From Spirochaetaceae bacterium (GTDB taxonomy: Bacteria; Spirochaetota; Spirochaetia; Treponematales; Breznakiellaceae): a DNA stretch of 15,913 nucleotides. The stretch is from positions 1 to 15,913 of the forward strand of contig JAITHM010000037.1 of NCBI GenBank assembly GCA_031279965.1, read 5' to 3'. The notes beneath the pieces were generated by a model. It was not told the DNA's origin, did no database searches, and saw only the letters and a program-made list of their open reading frames with translations. The position numbers and the translations under genes are program-made. The number at the start of each line of letters is the position of its first letter. Position 1 is the stretch's first letter. Shown here piece by piece: positions 1-6,404 of the stretch.

Positions 1-21
1 GGCAAGTCTGGCGTGAAGTAA
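1..21 (+). CDS. rplF: 50S ribosomal protein L6, last six codons (partial)
   Basis: Frame 1 reads GKSGVK followed by TAA. Only the extreme C-terminus lies in the window, so the sequence alone cannot identify it. The call rests on position: in the conserved spc-type operon rplF directly precedes rplR, and a short basic C-terminus fits L6. The stop is 16 nt before the rplR start. Confidence 0.6.
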   Translation, partial: GKSGVK

Positions 22-37
22 GAGAGGATTAACAGGA

Positions 38-400
38 ATGCTACGAAAAATGAATGATAAAGATCGTAAGCGGTCAAAACGAAAGGTTCATATACGTAAA
101 TATATTGCTGGTACTGCGGCCCGTCCACGTATGACTGTTACGCGCAGCAATCGGAATCTTTCAATTCAGATAATTGATGATACAGCGGGCAAGACAATTG
201 CCTCTGCCTCTACGCTGGAAAAAGAGCTTTCGTCGATAAAACCAACGGTTGAAGGAGCGCTTCAGCTTGGTGAAGTGATGGGCAAACGGCTTCTCGAAAA
301 GAAGATTAAACAGGTGGTCTTCGATAGGAATGGATATTTGTATCATGGTGTAGTAAAGGCGTTAGCCGACGGCAGCCGTAAGGCGGGGATTGAGTTTTAG
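38..400 (+). CDS. rplR: 50S ribosomal protein L18
   Basis: 120 residues, close to the usual length of about 117. L18 binds 5S rRNA with L5 and anchors it to the large subunit. The basic N-terminus with RKRSKRKVHIRKYI and the following PRMTVTRSNRNLSIQIIDD match the family's RNA-binding start. The C-terminal part contains VVFDRNGYLYHGVVKALADG, the usual L18 signature (FDRxGxxYHGRVxALADxARExGL). The chosen ATG has a GAGAGGAT-type site upstream. A second in-frame ATG at residue 5 is possible but is less well spaced from that site. It sits between rplF and rpsE, as in most bacteria. Confidence 0.97.
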   Translation: MLRKMNDKDRKRSKRKVHIRKYIAGTAARPRMTVTRSNRNLSIQIIDDTAGKTIASASTLEKELSSIKPTVEGALQLGEVMGKRLLEKKIKQVVFDRNGYLYHGVVKALADGSRKAGIEF

Positions 401-408
401 AGGACTTT

Positions 409-927
409 ATGGAACATACAAGAGACCGTGAGCGTGGTCAGGAACGGGAAAAGGATTTTGTAGAAAAGCTTGTAAAGCTTAACCGTACAGCAAAAGTCGT
501 TAAAGGTGGTAGACGGTTTTCGTTCTCCGCGCTTACTGTTGTCGGTGACCGCAAGGGCAATGTAGGTTGGGGGTTTGGCAAAGCCAACGATGTTTCCGAG
601 GCAGTACGTAAAAGTATGGAAAAGGCGAAACGCAACCTTGTGCGGTTGCCCACAAAAAACGGTACGATACCGCACAGCATTCAGGGGACATTTAAGTCGT
701 CAGTAGTGCTGTTAAAACCAGCCTGTTCAGGGACAGGGATTATTGCCGGCGGCCCTGTCCGGGCGATTATGGAAGCAGGTGGTGTAACTGACGTGCTTTC
801 CAAGTCGATTGGTGCATCCAGCCAGTATAATGTGGTTAAAGCAACCTTTGAGTGTATCAGGCGGCTTATGGATGTTCGAAAAATATCGCGCGACCGGGGA
901 AAGCCCGTGTCAGAGATATGGGGGTAG
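409..927 (+). CDS. rpsE: 30S ribosomal protein S5
   Basis: 172 residues (E. coli 167). S5 lies on the back of the small subunit near the decoding site and mRNA entry, and contributes to translational accuracy. After a charged N-terminal tail (about residues 1-20) comes the double-stranded-RNA-binding-like domain, with EKLVKLNRTAKVVKGGRRFSF and VGDRKGNVGWGFGKANDVSEAV (about 20-75). The C-terminal ribosomal fold follows, with GTGIIAGGPVRAIMEAGGVTD (about 115-135). The start is 8 nt after rplR and preceded by AGAGGA. The gene ends 2 nt before rpmD. Confidence 0.97.
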   Translation: MEHTRDRERGQEREKDFVEKLVKLNRTAKVVKGGRRFSFSALTVVGDRKGNVGWGFGKANDVSEAVRKSMEKAKRNLVRLPTKNGTIPHSIQGTFKSSVVLLKPACSGTGIIAGGPVRAIMEAGGVTDVLSKSIGASSQYNVVKATFECIRRLMDVRKISRDRGKPVSEIWG

Positions 928-929
928 TA

Positions 930-1124
930 ATGGCTGACAAGAAGATAAAAATCAGACTTGTACGAAGTACGATAGGAACGCTCCCTGCCCAGCGGGCGAC
1001 GGTACGTTCATTGGGGCTCCGCAAGATAGGTTCGGTTGTAGAACAGACCGCGAATCCGGCAATACTTGGCATGATAAAGCGTGTTGAGCATCTTGTATCG
1101 ATTGAAAATGCGGCAGGAGAGTAA
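930..1124 (+). CDS. rpmD: 50S ribosomal protein L30
   Basis: 64 residues starting MADKKIKIRLVRSTIGTLPA, a typical L30 core: one beta-alpha-beta-beta-alpha domain on the outside of the large subunit. QRATVRSLGLRKIGSVVEQTANPAILGMIKRV carries the family pattern SxIGxxxxQRxTLxxLGLxKxxxxV...NPxxxGMIxxV. The ATG at 930 is chosen over the in-frame ATG at 918 because the G-rich stretch at 920-924 is then a correctly spaced ribosome-binding site, and residue 1 matches the normal L30 start. Starting at 918 would make it overlap rpsE. Its stop is 1 nt before rplO. Confidence 0.96.
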   Translation: MADKKIKIRLVRSTIGTLPAQRATVRSLGLRKIGSVVEQTANPAILGMIKRVEHLVSIENAAGE

Positions 1125-1125
1125 A

Positions 1126-1653
1126 ATGCATAGTTTTGATTTGCATGCGCCGGAGGGCGCGAATAAACGAAAGCGTATTGTGGGGCGTGGTCAGGGATCG
1201 GGGCGTGGTACCACAGCAGGTAAAGGTAATAAAGGACAACAATCTCGTTCAGGGGGCAAGACCTACCTTGGGTTTGAAGGGGGGCAGATGCCGTTGTATA
1301 GGCGTATTGCTCACCGGGGCTTTTCAAATTATCCATATAAAGAAAGTTATCAAGTAGTGAATCTTGGTGAAATTGAAAAACGTTATGAGGCTGGTGAGAC
1401 AGTTGATGTGCCTTCGCTTTACCTGAAAGGATTGGTAAAAGGGCCGTGTCCGGTGAAAATACTTGGTGATGGTGAACTTACCAAGAAGCTCACAGTGAAT
1501 ATTGTGAAAGTATCTGTTGCGGCGCGGGCGAAGGTAATTAAAGCCGGGGGCAGCGTTGCTGAAGCAGAAAAGCAGCCTGAAAAGACAGGCAAGAAAGCAA
1601 AGCGGCGTGCGATGCGTGCTCAGGCAGTTGCGGGTGCCGAAGACGGCATATAG
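1126..1653 (+). CDS. rplO: 50S ribosomal protein L15 with basic C-terminal extension
   Basis: 175 residues, about 30 longer than the usual 144-150. L15 is a late-assembling large-subunit protein. The glycine- and arginine-rich N-terminal half (RIVGRGQGSGRGTTAGKG, then GGKTYLGFEGGQMPLYRR) is diagnostic. The central VNLGEIEKRYEAGETVDVPSL and the globular end (VKILGDGELTKKLTVNI.KVSVAARAKVIKAGGSV) are normal. The extra tail (about residues 140-175) is rich in Lys, Arg, Ala and Glu and is probably a disordered RNA-contacting extension. The ATG at 1126 follows AGGAGA at the end of rpmD. An upstream in-frame GTG at 1081 lies inside rpmD and would add residues foreign to L15. Confidence 0.96.
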   Translation: MHSFDLHAPEGANKRKRIVGRGQGSGRGTTAGKGNKGQQSRSGGKTYLGFEGGQMPLYRRIAHRGFSNYPYKESYQVVNLGEIEKRYEAGETVDVPSLYLKGLVKGPCPVKILGDGELTKKLTVNIVKVSVAARAKVIKAGGSVAEAEKQPEKTGKKAKRRAMRAQAVAGAEDGI

Positions 1654-1665
1654 ATAAGGACAGGC

Positions 1666-3000
1666 ATGACAAATCCAATCATTGGTATATTTAGAGTTAA
1701 AGAACTGCGCGAGAGGATATTTTTTACCCTCGGAATGCTTATTATTTTTCGCTTGGGAACGGTAATTCCGATTCCAGGGGTAAATATCAGTGTGTTAAAA
1801 AGTTTCTTTGATAGTCAACGTAATACAGGTAATGCTATCGTTGATTATCTTGATTTCTTTGCTGGCGGTGCGTTCACGAATTTTTCTGTATTCATGCTTG
1901 GTATTATGCCCTATATTTCAATGTCAATTATTATGCAATTGCTTCTGATTGTATTTCCGTCGCTTAAACGGATTTCGCAGGAAGAGGGTGGTAAGAAGAA
2001 AATACAGATGTATCAGCGTTATGGCACTGTAGCGGTTTGTCTTGTACAATCTTTTGCGGTCACTCAATATGCGCAGAGTATTATGCGCCAGGCTGGCGGC
2101 GCTGGGCTTCTTTCAATGGGAATTGTTGAATTTACATTACTTGCGATACTTACTGTTACTACCGGTACGATGTTTCTTATGTGGATGGGAGAACAAATCA
2201 CTAAACGTGGGATAGGAAATGGTATCTCGCTGTTGATATTTGCCGGTATTGTGGCCAGGCTTCCAAGTGCGCTCTATGAACTTCTTGATAGGGTTAGACG
2301 GGGTGACTTGAATCTTGTATTTGTAATTGTTGTATTTGCCATGTTTATTGCTATTGTTGTGCTTGTTGTATTTGAACAGCAGGGGCAGCGTAAGATTCCG
2401 GTGCATTATGCAAAACGTGTTGTGGGCCGAAGGATGTACGGTGCTCAAAATACCTATATTCCTTTTAAAATAAATCCGTCTGGAGTGATTCCGGTAATTT
2501 TTGCATCATCAATATTAACATTTCCGATTCAAATAGCTTCAACTGTTGGAGGAAATGTACCGTGGCTTGCCTCTGTTTCACGGGCGCTTGAACCACGGGG
2601 GATACTTTACAATGTTCTCTATGTACTATTGATAGTCTTTTTTGCCTATTTTTATACTCAGGTATCGCTTAATCCAATTGAAATAGCAAAAAATATACGT
2701 GAAAATGGCGGTTCTATTCCTGGTATCAGGACTGAACGTATTGAGGAATACCTTACTAAAATATTGAATCGTATTGTATTGCCGGGGTCGCTTTATCTTG
2801 CGTTAATTGCCGTTATTCCAACGATTTTACAGTGGGTGTTTAATTTCCCTTCGTCAATTTCATACTTGATGGGGGGGACATCGCTGCTCATTTTAGTAGG
2901 TGTTGATTTAGACACAATGGCACAGATTGAGGCGCTTCTTAAGATGCATCACCATGATGGCTTAACAAAGAAAGGGCATCTTCGAGGGAGGAATCTATAA
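1666..3000 (+). CDS. secY: protein translocase channel subunit SecY
   Basis: 444 residues (E. coli 443), ten predicted membrane helices. SecY forms the inner-membrane channel for Sec-dependent secretion and membrane insertion. The N-terminal KELRERIFFTLGMLIIFRLGTVIPIPGVN, the plug-region stretch around LDFFAGGAFTNFSVFMLGIMPYISMSIIMQLL, GIGNGISLLIFAGIVARLP, and the C5-loop KRVVGRRMYGAQNTYIPFKINPSGVIPVIFA are classical SecY blocks. NPIEIAKNIRENGGSIPGIR precedes the last helices and the basic tail. An AAGGA site sits 5 nt before ATG. It follows rplO by 12 nt, its normal place. No adk, map or infA follows, unlike many Gram-positive and proteobacterial operons. Confidence 0.98.
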   Translation: MTNPIIGIFRVKELRERIFFTLGMLIIFRLGTVIPIPGVNISVLKSFFDSQRNTGNAIVDYLDFFAGGAFTNFSVFMLGIMPYISMSIIMQLLLIVFPSLKRISQEEGGKKKIQMYQRYGTVAVCLVQSFAVTQYAQSIMRQAGGAGLLSMGIVEFTLLAILTVTTGTMFLMWMGEQITKRGIGNGISLLIFAGIVARLPSALYELLDRVRRGDLNLVFVIVVFAMFIAIVVLVVFEQQGQRKIPVHYAKRVVGRRMYGAQNTYIPFKINPSGVIPVIFASSILTFPIQIASTVGGNVPWLASVSRALEPRGILYNVLYVLLIVFFAYFYTQVSLNPIEIAKNIRENGGSIPGIRTERIEEYLTKILNRIVLPGSLYLALIAVIPTILQWVFNFPSSISYLMGGTSLLILVGVDLDTMAQIEALLKMHHHDGLTKKGHLRGRNL

Positions 3001-3008
3001 GGTAGGCC

Positions 3009-3037
3009 TTGAACTAATACCCGTCTTTTTATAGAAT
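3009..3037 (+). promoter_or_regulatory. possible internal promoter ahead of rpmJ
   Basis: The 130-nt gap after secY is the longest in the ribosomal operon. TTGAAC (3009-3014) and TAGAAT (3032-3037) are separated by 17 nt, the ideal sigma70 spacing. The -35 matches 4 of 6 positions and the -10 matches 5 of 6. It could add a start for rpmJ-rpsM-rpsK-rpsD-rpoA. The gap also contains a nine-codon ORF (3077-3106, ATG to TAA) behind AAGG. I see no other gene in it. This is a pattern match only. Confidence 0.35.
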
Positions 3038-3130
3038 ATGATAGGCTCTGGTGGTGTGTTAGTGCAAGGTTGAAGTATGTCTGTGCAAGATTTTGAAGTG
3101 TATTAATGATTGGAGTGGTAAGGAGTTTGT

Positions 3131-3244
3131 ATGAAAGTGCGCACGAGCGTAAAAAAGATTTGCGATAAATGCAAAGTTATTAAACGAAAAGGGATTATTC
3201 GCATCATTTGTGAAAACCCAAAACATAAACAGAAGCAGGGGTAA
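3131..3244 (+). CDS. rpmJ: 50S ribosomal protein L36 (zinc-ribbon form)
   Basis: 37 residues starting MKVRTSVKKICDKCKVIKRK, the standard L36 sequence. L36 is the smallest large-subunit protein and helps organise 23S rRNA late in assembly. The zinc ligands are all present: Cys11, Cys14, Cys27 and His32, so this is the zinc-binding (C+) type. An AAGGAG site at 3119-3124 stands 6 nt before ATG. The ORF ends 3 nt before rpsM, and its last codons supply the rpsM ribosome-binding site. Confidence 0.96.
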   Translation: MKVRTSVKKICDKCKVIKRKGIIRIICENPKHKQKQG

Positions 3245-3247
3245 GAG

Positions 3248-3613
3248 ATGGCGCGTCTTGTCGGTGTAGATTTACCGAATAAACATGTTGAGATTGCCCT
3301 CACGTATATTTACGGAGTGGGGCGTACAACAGCTATTGCGTTGTGCGAGAAAGCTAAGATAGACCGAATGCGGTTTATCAATGATCTTTCGCAGGAGGAA
3401 CTGAATGAACTGCGTAAGATACTTGAGACTGATTACAAAGTAGAAGGGCGTCTGCGGACTGAAGTTGCTCTTAATATTAAGCGGCTCATGGATATAGGTT
3501 GTTACCGGGGGCTTAGACACCGTAAAGGCCTGCCCCTTCGTGGTCAACGGACAAGAACTAATGCCCGTACGCGCAAGGGAAAGAAAAAAACTGTTGCGGG
3601 TAAGAAGAAGTAG
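3248..3613 (+). CDS. rpsM: 30S ribosomal protein S13
   Basis: 121 residues (usual 115-125). S13 sits at the head of the small subunit and contacts the P-site tRNA and the large subunit. MARLVGVDLPNKHVEIALTYIYGVGRTTA is the canonical start with the helix-hairpin-helix glycines (YGVGRTTA). The middle helices include EGRLRTEVALNIKRLMDIGCYRGLRHRKGLPLRGQRT, the family signature (GSYRGxRHRxGLPVRGQRTxTNARTRKG). A basic KKKTVAGKKK tail, which contacts tRNA in known ribosomes, completes it. A G-rich site overlaps the end of rpmJ. Confidence 0.98.
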   Translation: MARLVGVDLPNKHVEIALTYIYGVGRTTAIALCEKAKIDRMRFINDLSQEELNELRKILETDYKVEGRLRTEVALNIKRLMDIGCYRGLRHRKGLPLRGQRTRTNARTRKGKKKTVAGKKK

Positions 3614-3624
3614 GAGGAGTCGTA

Positions 3625-3651
3625 ATGTTCGGAGGAAAACGTGGCTGGTAA
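3625..3651 (+). CDS. eight-codon upstream ORF overlapping the rpsK start
   Basis: ATG TTC GGA GGA AAA CGT GGC TGG TAA encodes MFGGKRGW. It is preceded by AGGAGGAGT with near-ideal spacing, a stronger site than most in this operon. Its Gly-Gly codons form the ribosome-binding site of rpsK, and it ends 8 nt inside rpsK in another frame. It may act as a coupling or leader ORF rather than make a functional peptide. No homology is claimed. Confidence 0.3.
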   Translation: MFGGKRGW

Positions 3652-4024
3652 CGTCAAAAGGAAAAAAGAGAAGAAATCGGTTTATGAGGGGAATGTTTAT
3701 ATACAGGCGACGTTTAATAACACAATTGTGACAATAACGGACCTTATGGGAAACGCCGTATCGTGGGCAAGTTCAGGAGGATTGGGCTTTCGTGGCGCAA
3801 AAAAGTCAACGCCGTTTGCCGCCCAAACTGTAACAGAAACTGCCGCACAGAAGGCTATGCAGGCAGGCCTTCGAGAGGTTCATGTGTACGTAAAGGGGCC
3901 TGGTATGGGTCGTGAGGCGGCAATTCGCCAACTTGGTGTGCTGGGCATTAAAGTTAAATCGATTAATGATGTAACGCCTATCCCGCACAATGGATGCAGG
4001 CCGCGTAAAACACGGCGTATATAG
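3641..4024 (+). CDS. rpsK: 30S ribosomal protein S11 (GTG start)
   Basis: 127 residues (E. coli 129). S11 forms part of the platform next to the mRNA exit region and the 3' end of 16S rRNA. GNVYIQATFNNTIVTITDLMGNAVSWASSGGLGFRGAKKSTPFAAQ is the family core, and VYVKGPGMGREAAIRQL...VKSINDVTPIPHNGCRPRKTRRI is its signature C-terminus. Translation must begin at the GTG at 3641: an in-frame TAA occurs at 3623-3625, and GGAGG lies 5 nt upstream of the GTG. Initiation may be linked to the short ORF at 3625-3651. Confidence 0.97.
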   Translation: MAGNVKRKKEKKSVYEGNVYIQATFNNTIVTITDLMGNAVSWASSGGLGFRGAKKSTPFAAQTVTETAAQKAMQAGLREVHVYVKGPGMGREAAIRQLGVLGIKVKSINDVTPIPHNGCRPRKTRRI

Positions 4025-4042
4025 CGGGAGCCGGAGGATAAG

Positions 4043-4678
4043 ATGGCAAGATACACCGGGCCGGTATGCAGAATGTGCCGGACTGAACAAAAAAAATTGA
4101 TGTTAAAAGGTGACAGGTGTCGCAGTGATAAATGTGCGATAAACCGCAAGCGGTCTGCACCGGGAAAGGACCCTAAAGCGCGCGCCCAGAAGCCAACGGA
4201 TTATCGGATTCAGCTTCGTGAAAAACAGAGACTGCGCCGGATTTATGGGATGCTTGAAAAACAGTTTCATCTCTTTTTTGAGCGAGCTTTGCGGATGGCG
4301 GGGATTACCGGCGAGAATCTTTTTGTGCTTCTTGAACGGCGGCTTGATAATATTGTATTTCGTCTCCATTTTGCGTCGAGTCGCAGTCAAGCACGTCAGC
4401 TTGTCATTCATGGTCATGTGCAGGTTAACGGTAAGTCTATTAACGTACCATCGTATCTTGTACGGGCAGGTGATGAAATTACGGTGAAAGAGTCAAGTAA
4501 AGGGCTTACTGTAGTTAAGGATGCGCTCAGGGAGTATGGTAAATCCGGCGTTATGCCGTGGCTTGAACTTGATCCTGATGCACTTAAAGGTAGATTTGTT
4601 GTTGCGCCAAGACGAAATGATATTGTCGATCTTGCCGATATCAAAGAGCAGATGATAGTCGAGTATTACTCGAAATAA
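4043..4678 (+). CDS. rpsD: 30S ribosomal protein S4 (four-cysteine form)
   Basis: 211 residues (E. coli 206). S4 is a primary 16S rRNA binder that nucleates small-subunit assembly; in some bacteria it also represses its own operon. Cys9, Cys12, Cys26 and Cys31 form the N-terminal zinc site of the C+ type. The long helical region (about 40-95) includes REKQRLRRIYGMLEKQF. The S4 RNA-binding domain is at about 98-160 (ERRLDNIVFRLHFASSRSQARQLVIHGHVQVNGK), followed by a normal end with DIVEYYSK-like closing residues. GGAGG precedes the ATG. Its place between rpsK and rpoA matches the alpha-operon order. Confidence 0.98.
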   Translation: MARYTGPVCRMCRTEQKKLMLKGDRCRSDKCAINRKRSAPGKDPKARAQKPTDYRIQLREKQRLRRIYGMLEKQFHLFFERALRMAGITGENLFVLLERRLDNIVFRLHFASSRSQARQLVIHGHVQVNGKSINVPSYLVRAGDEITVKESSKGLTVVKDALREYGKSGVMPWLELDPDALKGRFVVAPRRNDIVDLADIKEQMIVEYYSK

Positions 4679-4747
4679 TAAACACCTGCCGTCTTTATAG
4701 AGAGGATGGTGGATAAATATGTGGATTTTGAACAGAGAGGAGCATGA
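4679..4747 (+). promoter_or_regulatory. rpsD-rpoA spacer with possible 13-codon leader ORF
   Basis: This spacer contains CCGTCTTTATAGA (4689-4701), TGGTGG and GATTTTGAA (4724-4732). The same words occur in the same order in the secY-rpmJ gap (CCGTCTTTTTATAGA at 3021-3035, GATTTTGAA at 3089-3097). An ORF from ATG 4706 (MVDKYVDFEQRGA) ends with TGA at 4745-4747, immediately before the rpoA ATG. Its own ribosome-binding site (GAGAGG) abuts its ATG, which is poor spacing. The segment may be a regulatory or RNA-processing element. Confidence 0.3.
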
Positions 4748-5809
4748 ATGGCGCGTAAGAACCTATTAAAAGGATGGAAACGTCCGAAGGGTATAACGTC
4801 TTTTGAACCCGATAATCTAAAATCAAATTATGGCAAGTTTAGTGCCGCCCCGTTTGAGTCTGGTTTTGGGACAACGGTTGGTAATACACTTCGCCGAATA
4901 CTTTTATCTTCGATTCAAGGTTACGCGATAACATCCGTAAAGATAACATCGCGTACTGGGGGGGGGGGGGCTCGTATGATTTCCAGTGAATTTGAGCCAA
5001 ACCCCAATATTGTTGAAGATACGCTTGAGGTTTTAAATAATTTGAAACAAGTGCGGCTTAAATTACCAGAAGAGCGAGAGCAGGATGTGTTGGTTTATGA
5101 ATTTTCAGGTAAGCGGGAGATTCGAAGTGAAGATTTTGCACGACTTGGTTCTGTTGAAATTTGTAATCCGGGGCATCATATTATGACGCTTGCTGAAGGA
5201 GCAGATCTTGAGTTTGAGATTCAAATCGATCTTAATCGCGGTTATGTTCCTTCGGAGGTGAATGCCCAGTATATCGAAGTTATTGGTACAATACCAATGG
5301 ATGCGATTTTTTCACCGGTTACTAAAGTAAAATACGCCGTTGAACCAACTCGTGTGGGCCAACGCAGTGATTATGATAAACTTATCATTGAAATATGGAC
5401 TGACGGTACGGTTCGGCCTGATGATGCACTTGCAGAAGCGGCTAAAATTGCAAAAGAACATTTTTCAGTCTTCATTAATTTTGATGAAGATGACTTTATC
5501 TATGATGAAGACAATGAAGAGGACAATGAACGTATTAGGGCGCTTCTTAACACAAAAGTTGAGGAATTGGAACTTTCTGTTAGATCTTCAAACTGTTTAA
5601 AAATTGCTAATATTACCACGATTGGAGAGCTTGTTCGTAAGACTGAAGAAGATATTAACAAGACACGTAATTTTGGCAAAAAATCTTTACAGGAAATTAA
5701 AGATAGGCTTGCCGATTGGAATTTACAGCTTGGTATTACCAATGTAAGCGAGTTGAGAAACGCGATTAAGTTGGGTTCGGGAAGGAAGGAAGACAGCGAT
5801 GAAGCATAA
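4748..5809 (+). CDS. rpoA: DNA-directed RNA polymerase alpha subunit
   Basis: 353 residues, longer than E. coli (329). The alpha dimer starts polymerase assembly, and its C-terminal domain contacts UP elements and activators. The N-terminal domain (about 1-235) shows PFESGFGTTVGNTLRRILLSSIQGYAITSVKI and later YVPSEVNAQ...GTIPMDAIFSPVTKVKYAVEPTRVGQRSDYDKLIIEIWTDG, both diagnostic. A highly acidic linker (about 248-263, DEDDFIYDEDNEEDNE) leads to the C-terminal domain (about 270-330, VEELELSVRSSNCLKIANITTIGELV...GKKSLQEIKDRL). Residues 71-74 are four glycines encoded by a run of 13 G. The reading frame is intact across it. GAGAGGAG precedes the ATG. The end overlaps rplQ by 11 nt. Confidence 0.98.
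   Translation: MARKNLLKGWKRPKGITSFEPDNLKSNYGKFSAAPFESGFGTTVGNTLRRILLSSIQGYAITSVKITSRTGGGGARMISSEFEPNPNIVEDTLEVLNNLKQVRLKLPEEREQDVLVYEFSGKREIRSEDFARLGSVEICNPGHHIMTLAEGADLEFEIQIDLNRGYVPSEVNAQYIEVIGTIPMDAIFSPVTKVKYAVEPTRVGQRSDYDKLIIEIWTDGTVRPDDALAEAAKIAKEHFSVFINFDEDDFIYDEDNEEDNERIRALLNTKVEELELSVRSSNCLKIANITTIGELVRKTEEDINKTRNFGKKSLQEIKDRLADWNLQLGITNVSELRNAIKLGSGRKEDSDEA
4958..4970 (+). repeat. homopolymer of 13 G inside rpoA
   Basis: Thirteen consecutive G follow ACT and encode Gly71-Gly74 plus the first base of Ala75. The position corresponds to a surface loop in the alpha N-terminal domain. The next longest G run I noticed is 7 (2871-2877, in secY). A tract this long is normally prone to slippage, and any change not a multiple of three would truncate an essential protein. 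Confidence 0.95.
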
Positions 5810-6221
5810 ACGCGGTTTTAATCCGCTTGAACGGATGGCAGCGCATCGAAAAGCGCTTATTCGTAATATGGCGGGGTCGTTATTTCGGTATGGCCGTATC
5901 ACAACAACGAAGGCTAAAGCGTGTGAAGTTCGCCGTAGAGCAGAAAAGCTTATTACACGGGCAAAAGTTGATTCCGTGCATAATCGTCGGCTTGTTTCGG
6001 CGCGGCTTTACGACGAAGGTATCGTTGCTAAACTTTTTACTGACATTGCTCCACGTATGAAAGAAAGGCCTGGTGGTTATACCCGGATTGTAAAACTTGG
6101 TGAACGCAAAGGTGATGCTGCCGAAATGGTAATTCTTGAACTTGTTGATTATGTTCTTGTTACCGATACCAAAGATGATAAAGATGGGAAGAAAAAGGCA
6201 GAAAAGGAAAAGGGTAAATAA
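5799..6221 (+). CDS. rplQ: 50S ribosomal protein L17
   Basis: 140 residues (E. coli 127). L17 lies near the peptide exit tunnel. MKHKRGFNPLERMAAHRKALIRNMAGSLFRYGRITTTKAKACEVRRRAEKLIT is the canonical start (MRHxxxxxKLxRxxxHRxALLRNLxxxLixxerIxTTxaKAkelrpxaEklIT). YTRIVKLGERKGDAAEMVILEL is the usual C-terminal block. A Lys/Asp/Glu-rich tail of about 18 residues is extra. The ATG lies inside the end of rpoA and GAAGGAAGGA stands upstream, so translation is probably coupled to rpoA. The stop directly abuts the next ATG. Confidence 0.98.
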   Translation: MKHKRGFNPLERMAAHRKALIRNMAGSLFRYGRITTTKAKACEVRRRAEKLITRAKVDSVHNRRLVSARLYDEGIVAKLFTDIAPRMKERPGGYTRIVKLGERKGDAAEMVILELVDYVLVTDTKDDKDGKKKAEKEKGK

Positions 6222-6404
6222 ATGTCCAAGTCGCACAGAGGAAAAGGAATACGAGAACTGCTTGCACGGGGTAGGGGAGTATGTCCGCTTTGCAAGCGAG
6301 AACGAGTTAAAGTGCTTTATGAACAGGAAGCTGGTGAAACAAAGATAAAAGTATGTAAAACCTGTAAAGCAGCGCTTAAACATGGAAAAAAATCTCTCGC
6401 CTAG
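6222..6404 (+). CDS. small four-cysteine zinc-ribbon protein, unknown function
   Basis: 60 residues, strongly basic. Cys21-x2-Cys24 (CPLC) and Cys45-x2-Cys48 (CKTC) form a two-knuckle pattern that very likely binds one zinc ion. The N-terminus MSKSHRGKGIRELLARGRG is Arg/Lys/Gly-rich, as in ribosomal proteins, and the C-terminus ends KHGKKSLA. The ATG follows the rplQ stop with no gap, so translation is almost certainly coupled. Base composition resembles the ribosomal neighbours. A role in the ribosome, its assembly or the polymerase is inference from context. I do not recognise a named family, although I believe related treponemes carry a similar small gene here. Confidence 0.85.
   Translation: MSKSHRGKGIRELLARGRGVCPLCKRERVKVLYEQEAGETKIKVCKTCKAALKHGKKSLA

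Noticed and set aside
866..1336. 156-codon minus-strand frame opposite rpsE, rpmD and rplO
   Set aside because: Covers three certain ribosomal protein genes and has no ribosome-binding site or family resemblance.
5880..6383. 167-codon minus-strand frame opposite rplQ and the zinc-ribbon gene
   Set aside because: Antisense shadow; Phe- and Cys-rich composition is the mirror of Lys/Glu-rich codons.
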